NCBI GenBank assembly: GCA_018343915.1
Contig: JABRWF010000006.1
Location: forward strand, 2,108,001 to 2,172,000
From: Agroathelia rolfsii
Lineage: Eukaryota > Basidiomycota > Agaricomycetes > Amylocorticiales > Amylocorticiaceae
Length of the DNA: 64,000 nt
Reading direction: 5' to 3'
Shown: one piece after another, positions 37,918 to 48,685 of the stretch
Position numbering within the stretch: position 1 is the stretch's first letter
How the letters are laid out: the number at the start of each line of letters is the position of its first letter
Translations under genes and position numbers: made by a program
Notes under the pieces: model-generated
What the model saw: the letters and a program-made list of their open reading frames with translations, nothing else
Told to the model about the DNA's origin: nothing
Databases searched by the model: none

Positions 37918-38286
37918 AAGCCGACGAGCAAAAGACTCAATCTGGCGCAGTCATGGCGCCACCCCTCACGTGACACGCCACCGCCCTAAAAAGTTCACAG
38001 GCGGAATGGATGCCCAATAGCCGTAACAGCTATATAATGGCAGCAACACCCGTTGACGATGTTGTGCTCAACTTAAATTATGCCGTATGGGGAAATCATC
38101 GTCCATGGTGGAACAGTAAATGTATTGTTTAGACAAAAGGTCGAGAAGATGGTAAAAGAAAAAGAAATAGTGACGTAAACAGTAATGCAGTACACACAGA
38201 AAAGCGACGAGACGACGTGAATATAGAACGCGATAATACAAATTGGCTCGACCCTCTGAGCTCTTCACGCAGCAAGAGCCTCCGTA
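37918..38286. other. Gap between Met30-like promoter and GSK-3 3' end
   Basis: 369 bases upstream of the Met30-like gene and downstream of the kinase stop. Contains CACGTGACAC at 37969-37978. CACGTGAC is the core bound by yeast Cbf1 upstream of sulfur genes, which is suggestive next to a Met30-type gene, although an E-box core is common by chance. Confidence 0.4.
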
Positions 38287-39849
38287 TCAGTCCAACGTAA
38301 TCCTCATTTGCTCCAATGGTATCGGCACAAAGTTGTCAATGTCGATGCCCCGCGACAGCAGCTCCTGGACGCAGTACGGGGGCACCAGCCGGTGAATCAA
38401 GTCTGGGCGCACGGATAGCTCTGAGAAAAGGAGACGAAACACGACAGTACAAGGCCCGATTGCGTTAGCGTCTTGTCATACCCCACGACAAATTGCTGAC
38501 GACAGCATGCTTACCTTCCCGAGTAAAGTCGAACAGAGGTGGGAAGTCCTTTCCATTCGGCATTCTAGCCCCTTCCGCCCTGAGCTCATCAAAGAAAGGA
38601 TGCACCATGGCCTCGATGGCGCTTAGACGAGCGCCAGGCGTGTATTCCAAGAGCTTGGACACGAGATCAATAGCTTCGGGAGCTGTACGCGGCCTGAACA
38701 CCTGTAAATGCACACAGGTAACGATGATCGCTTTCGTTTTAGCGCCGGTAGCAAAAATAGCACTGGAAGGTATTCAACGTTCCACTTACTTTTGAGAATG
38801 GGTGAGGCTTGATCTGTGGGAATTTGTGCTCCATGTAGTTGGGATTCATCGTCTTGATCTGCTCCCTGGAAGGAGTGCCCAACACCTTGATGATCTCGAC
38901 CAGTTGGTCAATGCCGCTCTCACCAGGGAAGAGCGGTTGACCGAGCATGAGCTCGGCCATGACACAACCTGTTGACCATATGTCTACATTTTACGATGAG
39001 TCAAACACTCTACATAATACATGACACCATCTCGGATCACATACCGATGTTGGTTGTGTAGTTCGTCGCCCCGAAGATCAACTCCGGAGCACGGTAGTAG
39101 CGCGAGCAGATGTAGCTCACGTTGGGCTCGCCTGCAACGAGGATCTTGGCTGAGCCAAAGTCGCAGAGCTTCAAGACACCTGTCGCCGGGTTAAGTAACA
39201 GGTTCTGAGGCTTGATGTCTCTATGACAGATGCCAACGGAGTGAATGTAGGCCAAAGAGCGAAGGAGTTGGTACATGTATAGTTTAACTTGTAGCATGGG
39301 CATAGGTTGCTTCAACTTGGCATAATGGCGACTGGCACGATAGACCGTCTCTGGGACGTATTCGAGCATCAGGTTGAGGAATACCTCATCTTTCTGTATT
39401 GAGAAAGTCGGATATGAGAACAGATTTCCGGATCGGCCCGTTTTAGATGATAAAATTGATATATATATATATATACCTTGTCACCATTGGAATAGAAAAA
39501 TGCTCGCAGCTCGACAACGTTTGGATGTGAGACGAGCCTCATTATCTGAAGTTCGCGATTCTATCGTGATGCAATCCAGATGTGAGTGGCGATCAAGCCA
39601 GGGATGCATGTCAGGTGACGAGGCGGAGACACGGACCTTGAATCGCTTGTCCTGCAAGACCTTTTTGATCGCGATATCTTCTCGCTCTTTAGGCACGCCA
39701 GCGAGCTTGGCCTGGAAGACGACACCAAAGGAGCCGTTTCCAACAAGTTTGCAGTTACTATACGAAAGCTCGCATTCCGCGGCTGTCTTGCCGTCGCACG
39801 CAAGGACCTTGACAACCTTGTGAGGATCATCGATGGCTGTTTGTGGCAT
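38287..39849 (-). CDS. Glycogen synthase kinase 3 family protein kinase
   Basis: Cytosolic and nuclear Ser/Thr kinase of the CMGC group, similar to fungal Rim11/Gsk3. The start at 39849 reads [20 protein letters not shown]. The glycine loop is [17 protein letters not shown], the ATP-binding lysine lies in [13 protein letters not shown], the catalytic loop is [14 protein letters not shown] near 39190-39230, and the metal site [10 protein letters not shown] near 39140-39170. The activation loop has [17 protein letters not shown], including the conserved GSK-3 activating tyrosine. Later exons include [20 protein letters not shown] and [20 protein letters not shown], and the protein ends [11 protein letters not shown] before TGA. 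At least five introns, one preceded by an (AT)n run near 39460-39475. About 390 residues, the family size. Confidence 0.95.
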
Positions 39850-42179
39850 CCCAGGAGCGAGAGCAGATTACGAAGACGATGATAACGGATGTAGATGACG
39901 ACGATCGAATAGACACAGGTAACGACAGGAAATCCAACGAGATGAGAGGGGTAAGGAAGGGTAAGGAAGGGAGACAAGACAAGAAAGGTTAAAGTCAAAT
40001 AAAAGAAACAAGACCATAATCAGTTCCTCGGGACATAATGCCAGACGGACACGACGGAGGAGATGATTACGCACGAGAGATCCTAACGCCGTTTATAGGG
40101 CCGTGAGTCGCCATGGCTTGTCTGTGCAACGGATGTGGAGAGATTCAGAAACAGCGGCAGAGGGGGTGGCGGATGGGGTCAAGTGCGAAACCAGGAGAAG
40201 CGCTGGGAGGACTGATTGCACAAACGCAGACGGACACTGACAGCAAAAAATCAAAGGGTGAAAATAACGGATAGAATCGGCGTCGTTAGAATGAGAAACG
40301 TGAGGGGCTCGTTGGGCGTGGAAGGGGGCAAGAAAAAGCGAGGTGGAGGATACGGAGAGTGGGAGGAGAGGTCCTTGCAAGGCGCTGTTCTCGTGACCCA
40401 CCCTTTACCTCCCATTTCCATCTAAATCGGGCTAAGATCCGGCCTCAAATCCCCCTTTTTGTCCTCCGCAGGGCCTCATGTGCTCAGCATAAGCAGGATC
40501 GACCCAAGGTTATTGCAGTCGCACAGCCTGAATTCGAACAAGCCCGCCGTTGTTCTCCATGAACATTCCGCTTCAAGTTAGATAGTTCATTATTGTACCA
40601 CAACCACACTGCACTTAATGATAATGATCTACCTGGCGCTAATGATCCCCCTCGCCAATCCCACGTTCCACCGCGGCTCTATTCTCATCGTGCGCCTTGT
40701 GTCGGACATGCCTGCCTAAGATTTTACGGCGCCACTTCTTGCAGCGCAGGCGATATTACGGACACAATCCTTTCTTACAAACCAACATGATATAAGCACC
40801 TTTATGCACCTCTTCGATCACCTGAGCTCCGTTGGCTACTTTTTTGATCTAGGCGTGAGAAAGTGGCGTCCACCATCATGTAATGCACCATATCTAGAGT
40901 CACTAAGTAATCATCTTCCTCAATGGTCAAAGGTTCTTAGTTTTCAGTATGCTGGCTTGTATGTCAAATTGCTATTTCCGTCTTCATTCACACCAAAAAA
41001 ACCATGCTTGGACATTTGTATGTCCTGCTTTTGATCTGCGTCTGGTCCGAAACCATACCAACAGCTGTTACCGCGTCTAAAGCTTCAAGATAAGGTAGTC
41101 GTCAACTTGCTGCGTCTAGATCTGATGATAATATCGAACTTGGTCACCTGGTGATAAGGTGCGCGGTGTTGGCTCGCCTCCAGGGAGTCACCAGGTAGAA
41201 CATGGGTTCTTAACGATTCCAAAGAATGTCTTATTCTCGACTCGTGACTGGGAAAGGTTCTGCTAAAATCTTAGCCAATAGATGGCCGGCCATTATATAG
41301 CGGAATTGTGGAAGCACCAGGTGAGTAGACTAGATGGTACGTAACCAATACAATTAAGCCGGCGCCATGAAAAGGATCACATACTGGGGTCGCTGCTTCC
41401 AAAGCAAAACACCACACGAACGGTGTCGCCACCACTCATCTCAGAGTCGCATAGCATAGCATAGCAGTATCGTCCGTCTCAGACGACTCAAATTTCTCAA
41501 CGTGTGTGGCGTGGAGTATTCTTTGTTGCCCGATGACAGGGACTAAAGTTTGGACATCTTTGCATGTCATCAGAGTCGAGAAATTCATTTCATGTGTATT
41601 TGCCATTCCAGGAGCCATTGTGATGCAGACTTTGCCCCTAATCCGAGATGCCGAGTGCGACGCGTGGTAGTGTCCGCTACGTATATCCTACTATTTAACG
41701 TTGCACGTTTTCATTGTAGGATGCGAGCATGTGATTCCCGAGCATGACCACGCTGTGATTATTGAAAATCATATGCAATCCACCTACTACGTTGGGTTAT
41801 TTGTGAGGTGTATGAGAGTTCTTCATGCGGTGATTACTAGGTCGGCACTATTAGAATGATTTCCCCAATGGATTTCCATAGTGTCCTTTGAGAATCGTGG
41901 TTGTATAGTCTCAAAAGGAGTCAAGACCTAAAGCTTAAGGCCTGAGACATCTAAGGGCATGGGAAGCCAAGGCCCATGTGTACGATAGTTACAGGTTCAA
42001 AAGAGGATACAACTCCTTTCGTTGCCTAATGGTTGACTAAAAGAGTTTGAGACATCCCATCTCATCTTGAGATGGTTCGGTCGCCGGTGGTATAACAAGC
42101 CCATTGCCGAACCGCCGGTGCACCACTCAGGTCTGCGCCTGTAGATATCGTCCCACACACTGGTCTGCCCCAAACCACT
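39850..42179. other. 2.3-kb region without supported genes
   Basis: The first ~500 bases are the promoter and 5' UTR of GSK-3, with two copies of GGTAAGGAAGG at about 39950-39972. Beyond 40450 no frame shows coding character. A GCATA repeat (three copies) occurs near 41450-41465. No tRNA-like cloverleaf or transposon terminal repeat was recognised. Confidence 0.45.
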
Positions 42180-43659
42180 ATGTCTGTCCTGGCGCGCTCT
42201 AGGGATAGTCTAGAAAGGCTGTCGTCAGCACTGGTTCCTGTTCTCAAAACTACGATTTCTCCAGCTTTTACTCGCGCACGGTTCTTGAAATATCTATTTT
42301 ATTTCTTATTACTCGTCAATATCAAGTCTGCACCTTTCACATGGCACGGTCAGTCTCACTCACACTCGCGCTCGTCTCAATTGTACTACATCAAGCCATG
42401 TTTCCTGATTATCTGCTCGGTCGTGTCTAGTCCGTATATTCCGGTCTGTGGTTCTCTATCGGATCCGTAGCTTCTTCCTCCATATCGGTTTATACATCCG
42501 TCATCCACGGTCTCGTCGACTTCGACAAGCCAAATTCAACGACTGGTTCGATGCTACTATATCACCTGTGGGATTAGACCCATTCAAGGCAATAACCGTT
42601 TATCACACACGCGCTAGTATGACATCGTTGCGTCCTCCTGTACGTGTTCAGTTGAGCTGACCGCAACTTGTTCTTTGCACAGCTATTGACGACTGCGACT
42701 TCAACGGCCATCTGAGTAACTCTAGCTATGGAAAGGTGCATCAGCAACCAATACTGTTAGACTTCTTGCATGTCTGACACTCTTTGCGTAGACCTTTGAC
42801 CATGCTCGGTTCAAGGCTGCCGTGACCTGCTTCCCTAACTTCTTACGTATTGGCGGATGGGTCCCACTTGGCGGTAAGTGATCACGACTATGCGCCATCT
42901 TATCTTATCCTTAATATGCTTGATATACAGCAACACACTATCATTTCATTCGTGAAATCCCAATGTTCACCCCATACGAAGTCCGTGTGTCTATTCTCAC
43001 TTGGGATTCCAAATGGGTATGATATCACATCATGTCCTATTTCTCACTACTAATACGCCCAAAAGGTTTTTGTCGCAGGCCGTTTTGTCACCAAACCTAA
43101 GCCTGGCTCAAAAGCTGCGAAATCCCATACACCCGCCGCGCTCAAGTCATCTCACCGCACACCCGCCACTCCCGGGGAAATCGACGGCAACAACACGCCG
43201 CCCACTCTCGAGAGGGCCGCCACCGTCTCTAGTAACAAAGACCCAATCGACGCACTCAAGGAGCTGACACGCGATGCAGGTGAGCCGGACGGCGCTGTCG
43301 TACATTGCATCGCGGTCGCCGAGGTATGCTACAAGATCGGCCGCATCACTGTCCCGCCTGCGATGATATTCTCGTCGGATGGTATGTGTACCACGCGGCC
43401 GCCGCACACGAAGGACGGCACCACACCGGTGCCGTATTCCATCACCAATCCGCCGCCGCACTGGGAGCGTGTGTGTATGCTGCGCGCGAACAGGAAGGAG
43501 TTTCTGAAGGTAATGACCGGTGGCTGGCGTGATGTGCCTGAGGAAGAGAGGTGGTGGGAAGAAGCGTACAGGGGAGAGGGCGAAGAGAAGAGGCAGGCTA
43601 ATCTAGAGGCGCTGGACGCTATTAGAAAGGGTATGGATGCCGCTAGGAGGATGTACTAG
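42180..43659 (+). CDS. THEM6-like hotdog/thioesterase-superfamily protein, copy 2
   Basis: Paralog of the gene at 16790-18230. The start at 42180 gives MSVLARSRDSLERLSSALVP, then a hydrophobic segment FLKYLFYFLLLVNIKSAPF ending TWH at the first intron, exactly as in copy 1. Next exons read RQAKFNDWFDATISPVGLDP and IDDCDFNGHLSNSSYGK, TFDHARFKAAVTCFPNFL, then GRFVTKPKPGSKAAKSHTP. The last part ends NLEALDAIRKGMDAARRMY at 43659. The C-terminal ~12 residues are almost identical in both copies, whereas the region after GSKA differs in length and composition. Predicted membrane-anchored hotdog protein; enzymatic activity is not shown by the sequence. Opposite orientation to copy 1. Confidence 0.82.
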
Positions 43660-44235
43660 GATAAATGCGCTGGAATCGACACAGGAATGGTGTTTTTACT
43701 GCTCCTTTGCTTGTTTGGAGATCGTATGCATATGATAAATTGATTCATAATATATTTAAATGATGTATGTGCTCTAGCTGGGAAAACCTTTTAGAGGTTG
43801 ATGTGATCGAGTTCAAGATGATATACTGTTAGTATCTGAGTTCGATCGCTCGGAAGATGGATATTTGTCCAGTTATAATTACGTCGCCCGGCGGAAAATG
43901 GTTCTACATAGGGTTGTGCTACACAAGCATCGGTACCAATACTCAATAGATACATGTACTGGTGCAGGTGTGAAAAGTGACTTGGTTTCAGGAACCGACG
44001 CTGAGCTTACGTAACACCGCTCTTGCCAATGCTGGGCGCGGCCACCCCGTCATAACTCGTACTAGGCTACCTAGCACACCGACACTACAACACTACCAGG
44101 CACCGTCAGGCAGCCATCTATCTTGCACATCGACATCTACCTTGAATTATTCTCTCTGTTGTGCAATACATCCCATTGTCGCATTCTGTATAACCTACTC
44201 CGGAGTACACTAGGCCGAATCTCGTAGTGAGCACC
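43660..44235. other. Gap downstream of THEM6-like copy 2
   Basis: 576 bases, AT-rich at the left (3' UTR-like), more mixed at the right where the promoter of the next gene should lie. No supported feature. Confidence 0.4.
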
Positions 44236-45749
44236 ATGCTAACCACCTGGCATTCTGGTGGGTAGCACCGCTATTGGTCCAATGCCCATCGGGTGTGGCT
44301 GAAATTCATCTTGCACGTCTATGTTTTTATCTTTCCCTCAGAGCCTTCATCAAGCAATGCAGCCATCCGCAAGTGTGGGAGATGCGGATATGAAGGTCCC
44401 GAGACGACCTTTCCCTTCAAACGCAATGGTGGAGGCTATCTCAAGACCTGTAAAACATGTACCGATCGTCAGATTGTACGCAAGAACAATGCGAGCGCCA
44501 TGGTCGGTGTTCCTGCCACCGACGGTCCGACGCCGAAGAAACGGGGCAATCTCAAGCACCAGCCTCCGATGCTGCCCTACTCAGAGCTTCTGGAGCGTCT
44601 TAAACACCATCAAGATCAAGCGTTCGACATGGATTACTTTGTTACGCTCGAACAGGGCACATGGAGCTCAGGGGACAATCTTCATCAAAAGGCCAATAAA
44701 CTGAGAGATATGCTGGGGGATGCAGCTGCATTAAGATGGAAGTGAGTACTGGGATGCAGTATGATGCTCTACGGATGTTCAGTCTCTCCTTTCTCTAGCC
44801 AGAAGAAGACGCGCAAAGCGGCGAATTCATCCGTTGTAACTTATTATTGCTCCAAGCTTGATGGTAGGATTTACCCTCATTCTATGGCATTGGCCTGATT
44901 GCTATCCCGCAAGGCGAACAGACAAACCATGGTACGAAGGAGAATAGTCGGCGTCCTGCTCGACCCAAGATGCGACGCTACAAATGTGGTGGCTGGCTTC
45001 ACATAACTATCATTAACAACTCGGAAGAGCTTGTTCGCATTCGTATGGTCCACGCCCATCCACATCCACGAGACGAGGATGACCATGACGATGGTATCGA
45101 AGACATCACACAGCCAGGGTCAGGGTCGATATCAGCACCACCAGCACCATCTACCAATTCCTCGCGTCCAGAACGGATGCAGAGGGATCCTACTGGCTCT
45201 CCAGACCCACCAGAGTGGGAAGAACCAGACGTACAGGACGCCAACATGATGGACGATATGGAGGACGAGCCGACTACTACCACCACAATACCCCCAGAGC
45301 CATGGCCGCCAGCCACTGGCCCACCGTCTATGGTTATACCATCAGCATTGCCAGCTGCACCGCCTCCACCGCCACCGCCATTACCTGTCTTAGAACCGGT
45401 AAGTCCCAGGGTGTTCCATCTCTCGTGTCTACGATCCAAACTATATTCAACAGGCCACTGACGTCATGGGAACAAGCAGGTTTATTTCAGTGAAGGCCAA
45501 ATTGCACACATCAAGCACAACTTTGATATCTTACTGAGCCTTGCGTCTGGCATGACTACTTCACATACTACCACGCCTCGGGACCTCGTGCCGCTGTTTG
45601 ACCAGATTGAGCGCATAGCTAATCAAGTTGTACATGGACGTGAAAACGTGCCCCGACCACGGGAGGCTCAGGCTTGGAATGCTCCACCCCCTATTCCAGG
45701 AGCATTGCCGCCGGATGCGCGTAGGGACTACAACCATTATTATCCTTGA
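44236..45749 (+). CDS. Zinc-binding protein with FAR1/WRKY-GCM1-like region
   Basis: A 22-base first exon (44236-44257, MLTTWHS) splices cleanly to EPSSSNAAIRKCGRCGYEGP, creating a zinc-ribbon-like Cys4 unit (CGRCGYEG, then CKTC). A middle part contains YCSKLDGRQTNHGTKEN, then PKMRRYKCGGWLHITI, then RIRMVHAHPHP. The order Cys, Cys, His-x-His with a central basic patch and Trp resembles the FAR1/WRKY-GCM1/FLYWCH zinc-finger superfamily. A long proline- and acid-rich region follows, then after an intron a helical C-terminal part VYFSEGQIAHIKHNFDILL and a tail ending DARRDYNHYYP. I would guess a DNA-binding protein, possibly derived from a transposase. No transposase catalytic domain or terminal repeats are visible. 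About 420 residues. Confidence 0.65.
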
Positions 45750-46344
45750 GGCTTGCGAGGGTTTAGAGGTCAGTTTCATTTTCATTATCTTATTTTATGT
45801 TTTCTGTGAGGATGGTTCCATTGGTATTTTTACATTACAAAGGGTTGATTGTAGCATATGCATTAGCTGTTATTGTTCTCTTATTTTCTTGATCGATTCC
45901 TTAATAAAGTTATGAATCAAAGTAGGGTTTACTAGTGCCGAAGGGTTGGAAGGGAATAGTACTATATTGCAATTTGAACATAATAACTTGGGTCACCACG
46001 GACAGCCTGTGATTTACATGTTTACGTCCGGCCGGAAGTAGTGGCTACTTCCTAACCGGGTGCAATGCGGTCATAACGAATCCTGCGAAGAACCACTGGC
46101 ACTGATATATATGCATCAATCTCTACTAGTAATAGCACTCCTGGCCGACCCCGCCGCCTGCAGTCAGCCACTGGCGGCCTGGCCGAGTGTAGCCGAAGCA
46201 AAACATCATTAGCTGCAATGTCGTGCTTTTGTCTGCACCCATTCCTTGCTTACTTGTTGCTGACAAGAGGTGCCCGAGTCGCCCTGCTAGTGCCAGCCTG
46301 AGTGCTCGGGCTTGTCTCCACCCTTCAGCTTGCAAGCACTTACA
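45750..46344. other. Gap upstream of the MFS gene
   Basis: About 600 bases. AT-rich left half consistent with a 3' UTR; GC-richer right half with inverted short words such as GGCCGG, which should contain the MFS promoter. No gene supported. Confidence 0.4.
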
Positions 46345-48617
46345 ATGCAGTCGCCATTGATTCGAGCATTTAAACGATATCGGCGTTCTTCAGGGTCTCA
46401 CCACTCGGTTGATGTAGAGTCTTCAGCGCCTTCAGAGCCCGGTATGGGTACTAGTGATGTCTTGAATCAGGCGCAGATCAAGTCAGGCTCTGGAACACTT
46501 CAAGAGCCGTATGTTATTGAATGGGCACTCGGCGCCAAGAAGAATCCGCATAACTGGAACAGAGTGTTTAGGTGGATGGTCACTGCTCAGGTAAGAGCCC
46601 GTTCCTGTATCTCATCTAGGGACCGGACAATTCATATCTAGGCAACCGTGACAAAGGTTAGCCTGGCGACGTTTACCGTCTCTTTTGGCAGTAGTGCCTA
46701 TAGTGGTGGACTCAAATATGTCGAAAAAGATATCCATATTGCATCTGAAGTAGCCGTTCTGGGTATATCCCTTTACGTCCTAGGCCTCGGTACAGGGTAG
46801 ATCTTTCTAGTCATGTATACGATCGGTTTGGATTCTGACAGATTCCCCTCTTCAGTCCTTTGCTTTTTGCGCCATTGAGTGAAGTGAGTCTTTCGACACA
46901 TAAAGAGGTGTGATCTCAAAGCTTATACATACCGTTTGAACAGATGTATGGCCGAGTATGTCTTTCATGGGGTACATATGGTGCATTCGGAAATATTGAT
47001 GATAATCCCAGAAAGTTGTTTTCCTAACGACAGCCATCATATTCGTTATATTACAAGTTGTCGGCATTACAACGCGGACCCTTGCTGCTTTGCTCGTAGT
47101 TAGAACCTTGTCAGGAATTTCGGGCGCATCAAGTATATCTGCATTTTCTTTACTTGATTTTAGGACTTACCCAGCAATGTTCTCCATTTAGTGATTACAA
47201 ACGCAGGTGGCTGTCTCTCGGACATGTGGTTACCAAAAGATCGAGGGATACCTACTTCTCTATACTCCATGACGACATTTCTTGGACCAGGTAGGTTTAA
47301 CTATCAGTGAATTTTACTTCGGCGTTCTCAGCACTGTAAAAGTTGTTGGGCCTATAGTCGGTGGATTTGTATCAGAGTCTCATTTAGGCTGGAGATTTGT
47401 TTTTTGGATTCTGTTCATCTTAGCTACCTTCTCGTTAGCCTGTGGTGCAGTGCTTACACCTGAGACAGTAGGTATTTTTCTATTCCAAACTTGATTCTCT
47501 CTAACTATCTTGTCCTACTCAGTATGGTCCGGTATTGCTCCGCAGACTATCCCATAAGCTCACAAAAGATTCCGACGGTCAAACCCATTATATTTCCTTT
47601 CACGATGTCAAGCATCACGCGACTCTGCTTGGGAAACTCCGGGTCAATCTTAGTCGACCTTTTCGTAAGTAGCTTTATACAAATTTTTCAGATGATCCTA
47701 TCTGAGGCCAGGAAAGTTTTCCTTGTGACGGAACCGATAGTGGCTTGCGTGTCTATATTCATTTCTGTGGCATATGCAACACTATATGCTCTTTTCACAT
47801 CGTTTCCCATTGTTTTTCAGCAACATCGAGGCTTTACTCCTGGTCAAAGTGGTCTTGCCTTCCTAGGCATAGGGGTTGGTATTATCTTGGGAACTTGTGC
47901 CTCTCCGATACAGGCTAGGTTGTACAGAAGGGCTATGGCTAGGAGTCCAGATGGCAAAGCTTCTCCAGAAAAGTAAGATCGCGGCCCCTTATTTGGCCCT
48001 CTTGAAAATACTGATATTTGGTCTAGACGATTACACACACCAATTGTTGGTGGCCTGATGCTACCTATAGGTCTCTTTTGGTTTAGTTGGTACAGTACCC
48101 CAACTTGGTTTCGTAGTCCTTCTAGTATGACTTACGTCATTTGGACCGAATCAGGACTACTGATCCGTCAATACCCTGGATTGTGCCTATTCTTGCCGGA
48201 GTCCCATTTGGCATCGGAATTGCCATGATCTTGCAAGGATTAACTGCTTACCTTATGGATGCATACGCGCTTTATTTTGCCAGTGCACTGGCTTCCCAGT
48301 TCTTCCTACGTTGCGTATGCGCTGCAGCCTTCCCTCTTTTTACTCCACCTATGTTCCGCGCGCTTGGTGATGAATGGGCCTGCAGCGTATTTGCATTTAT
48401 TTCCCTGGCATGTATGCCTGTGCCAGCTCTCTTTTACGTGAGACCATTTAACGTTCATGTACCCTTTTTTGTGCTGATCTTGATTTCCTCTTTCAAGAAA
48501 TATGGAAAATATATCCGTTCGAAATCACCCTACGCATATCAAGAGGATTGTCTCCCTCCAGCAGCTGTCGGCTCCCCTCATGAAAAGAGTGATTCAAATG
48601 GGAAGGAAAACACATAG
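46345..48617 (+). CDS. MFS transporter, DHA1 (drug:H+ antiporter) type
   Basis: Predicted plasma-membrane exporter with 12 helices. The N-terminus from 46345 is cytosolic (MQSPLIRAFKRYRRSSGSHH) with the family motif WALGAKKNPHNWNRVFRWMV. Later exons give a variant of the signature loop, SEMYGRVCLSW, joined by an intron beginning GTACATATG at about 46971 to AIIFVILQVVGITTRTLAAL. Then come LSDMWLPKDRGIPTSLYSMT, the motif-C-like VVGPIVGGFVSESHLGWRF, a cytosolic loop, LVTEPIVACVSIFISVAYA, and WIVPILAGVPFGIGIAMILQ. The protein ends HEKSDSNGKENT. Direct reading looks broken in several places, but every break resolves with a GT..AG intron, so I treat it as intact; the joins near 47665-47720 and 48105-48155 are the least certain. 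Substrate unknown. Confidence 0.82.
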
Positions 48618-48685
48618 ATTTACAATATTGATACCCATACCATAGCTCTGCGCTACCAAAATTTCTTCTCATGAGATTTTTACAT

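Noticed and set aside
46345..48617. MFS gene as a pseudogene
   Set aside because: Apparent stops and frame breaks near 46860-47060, 47140-47330, 47665-47720 and 48100-48155 all resolve with GT..AG introns that restore conserved MFS motifs.
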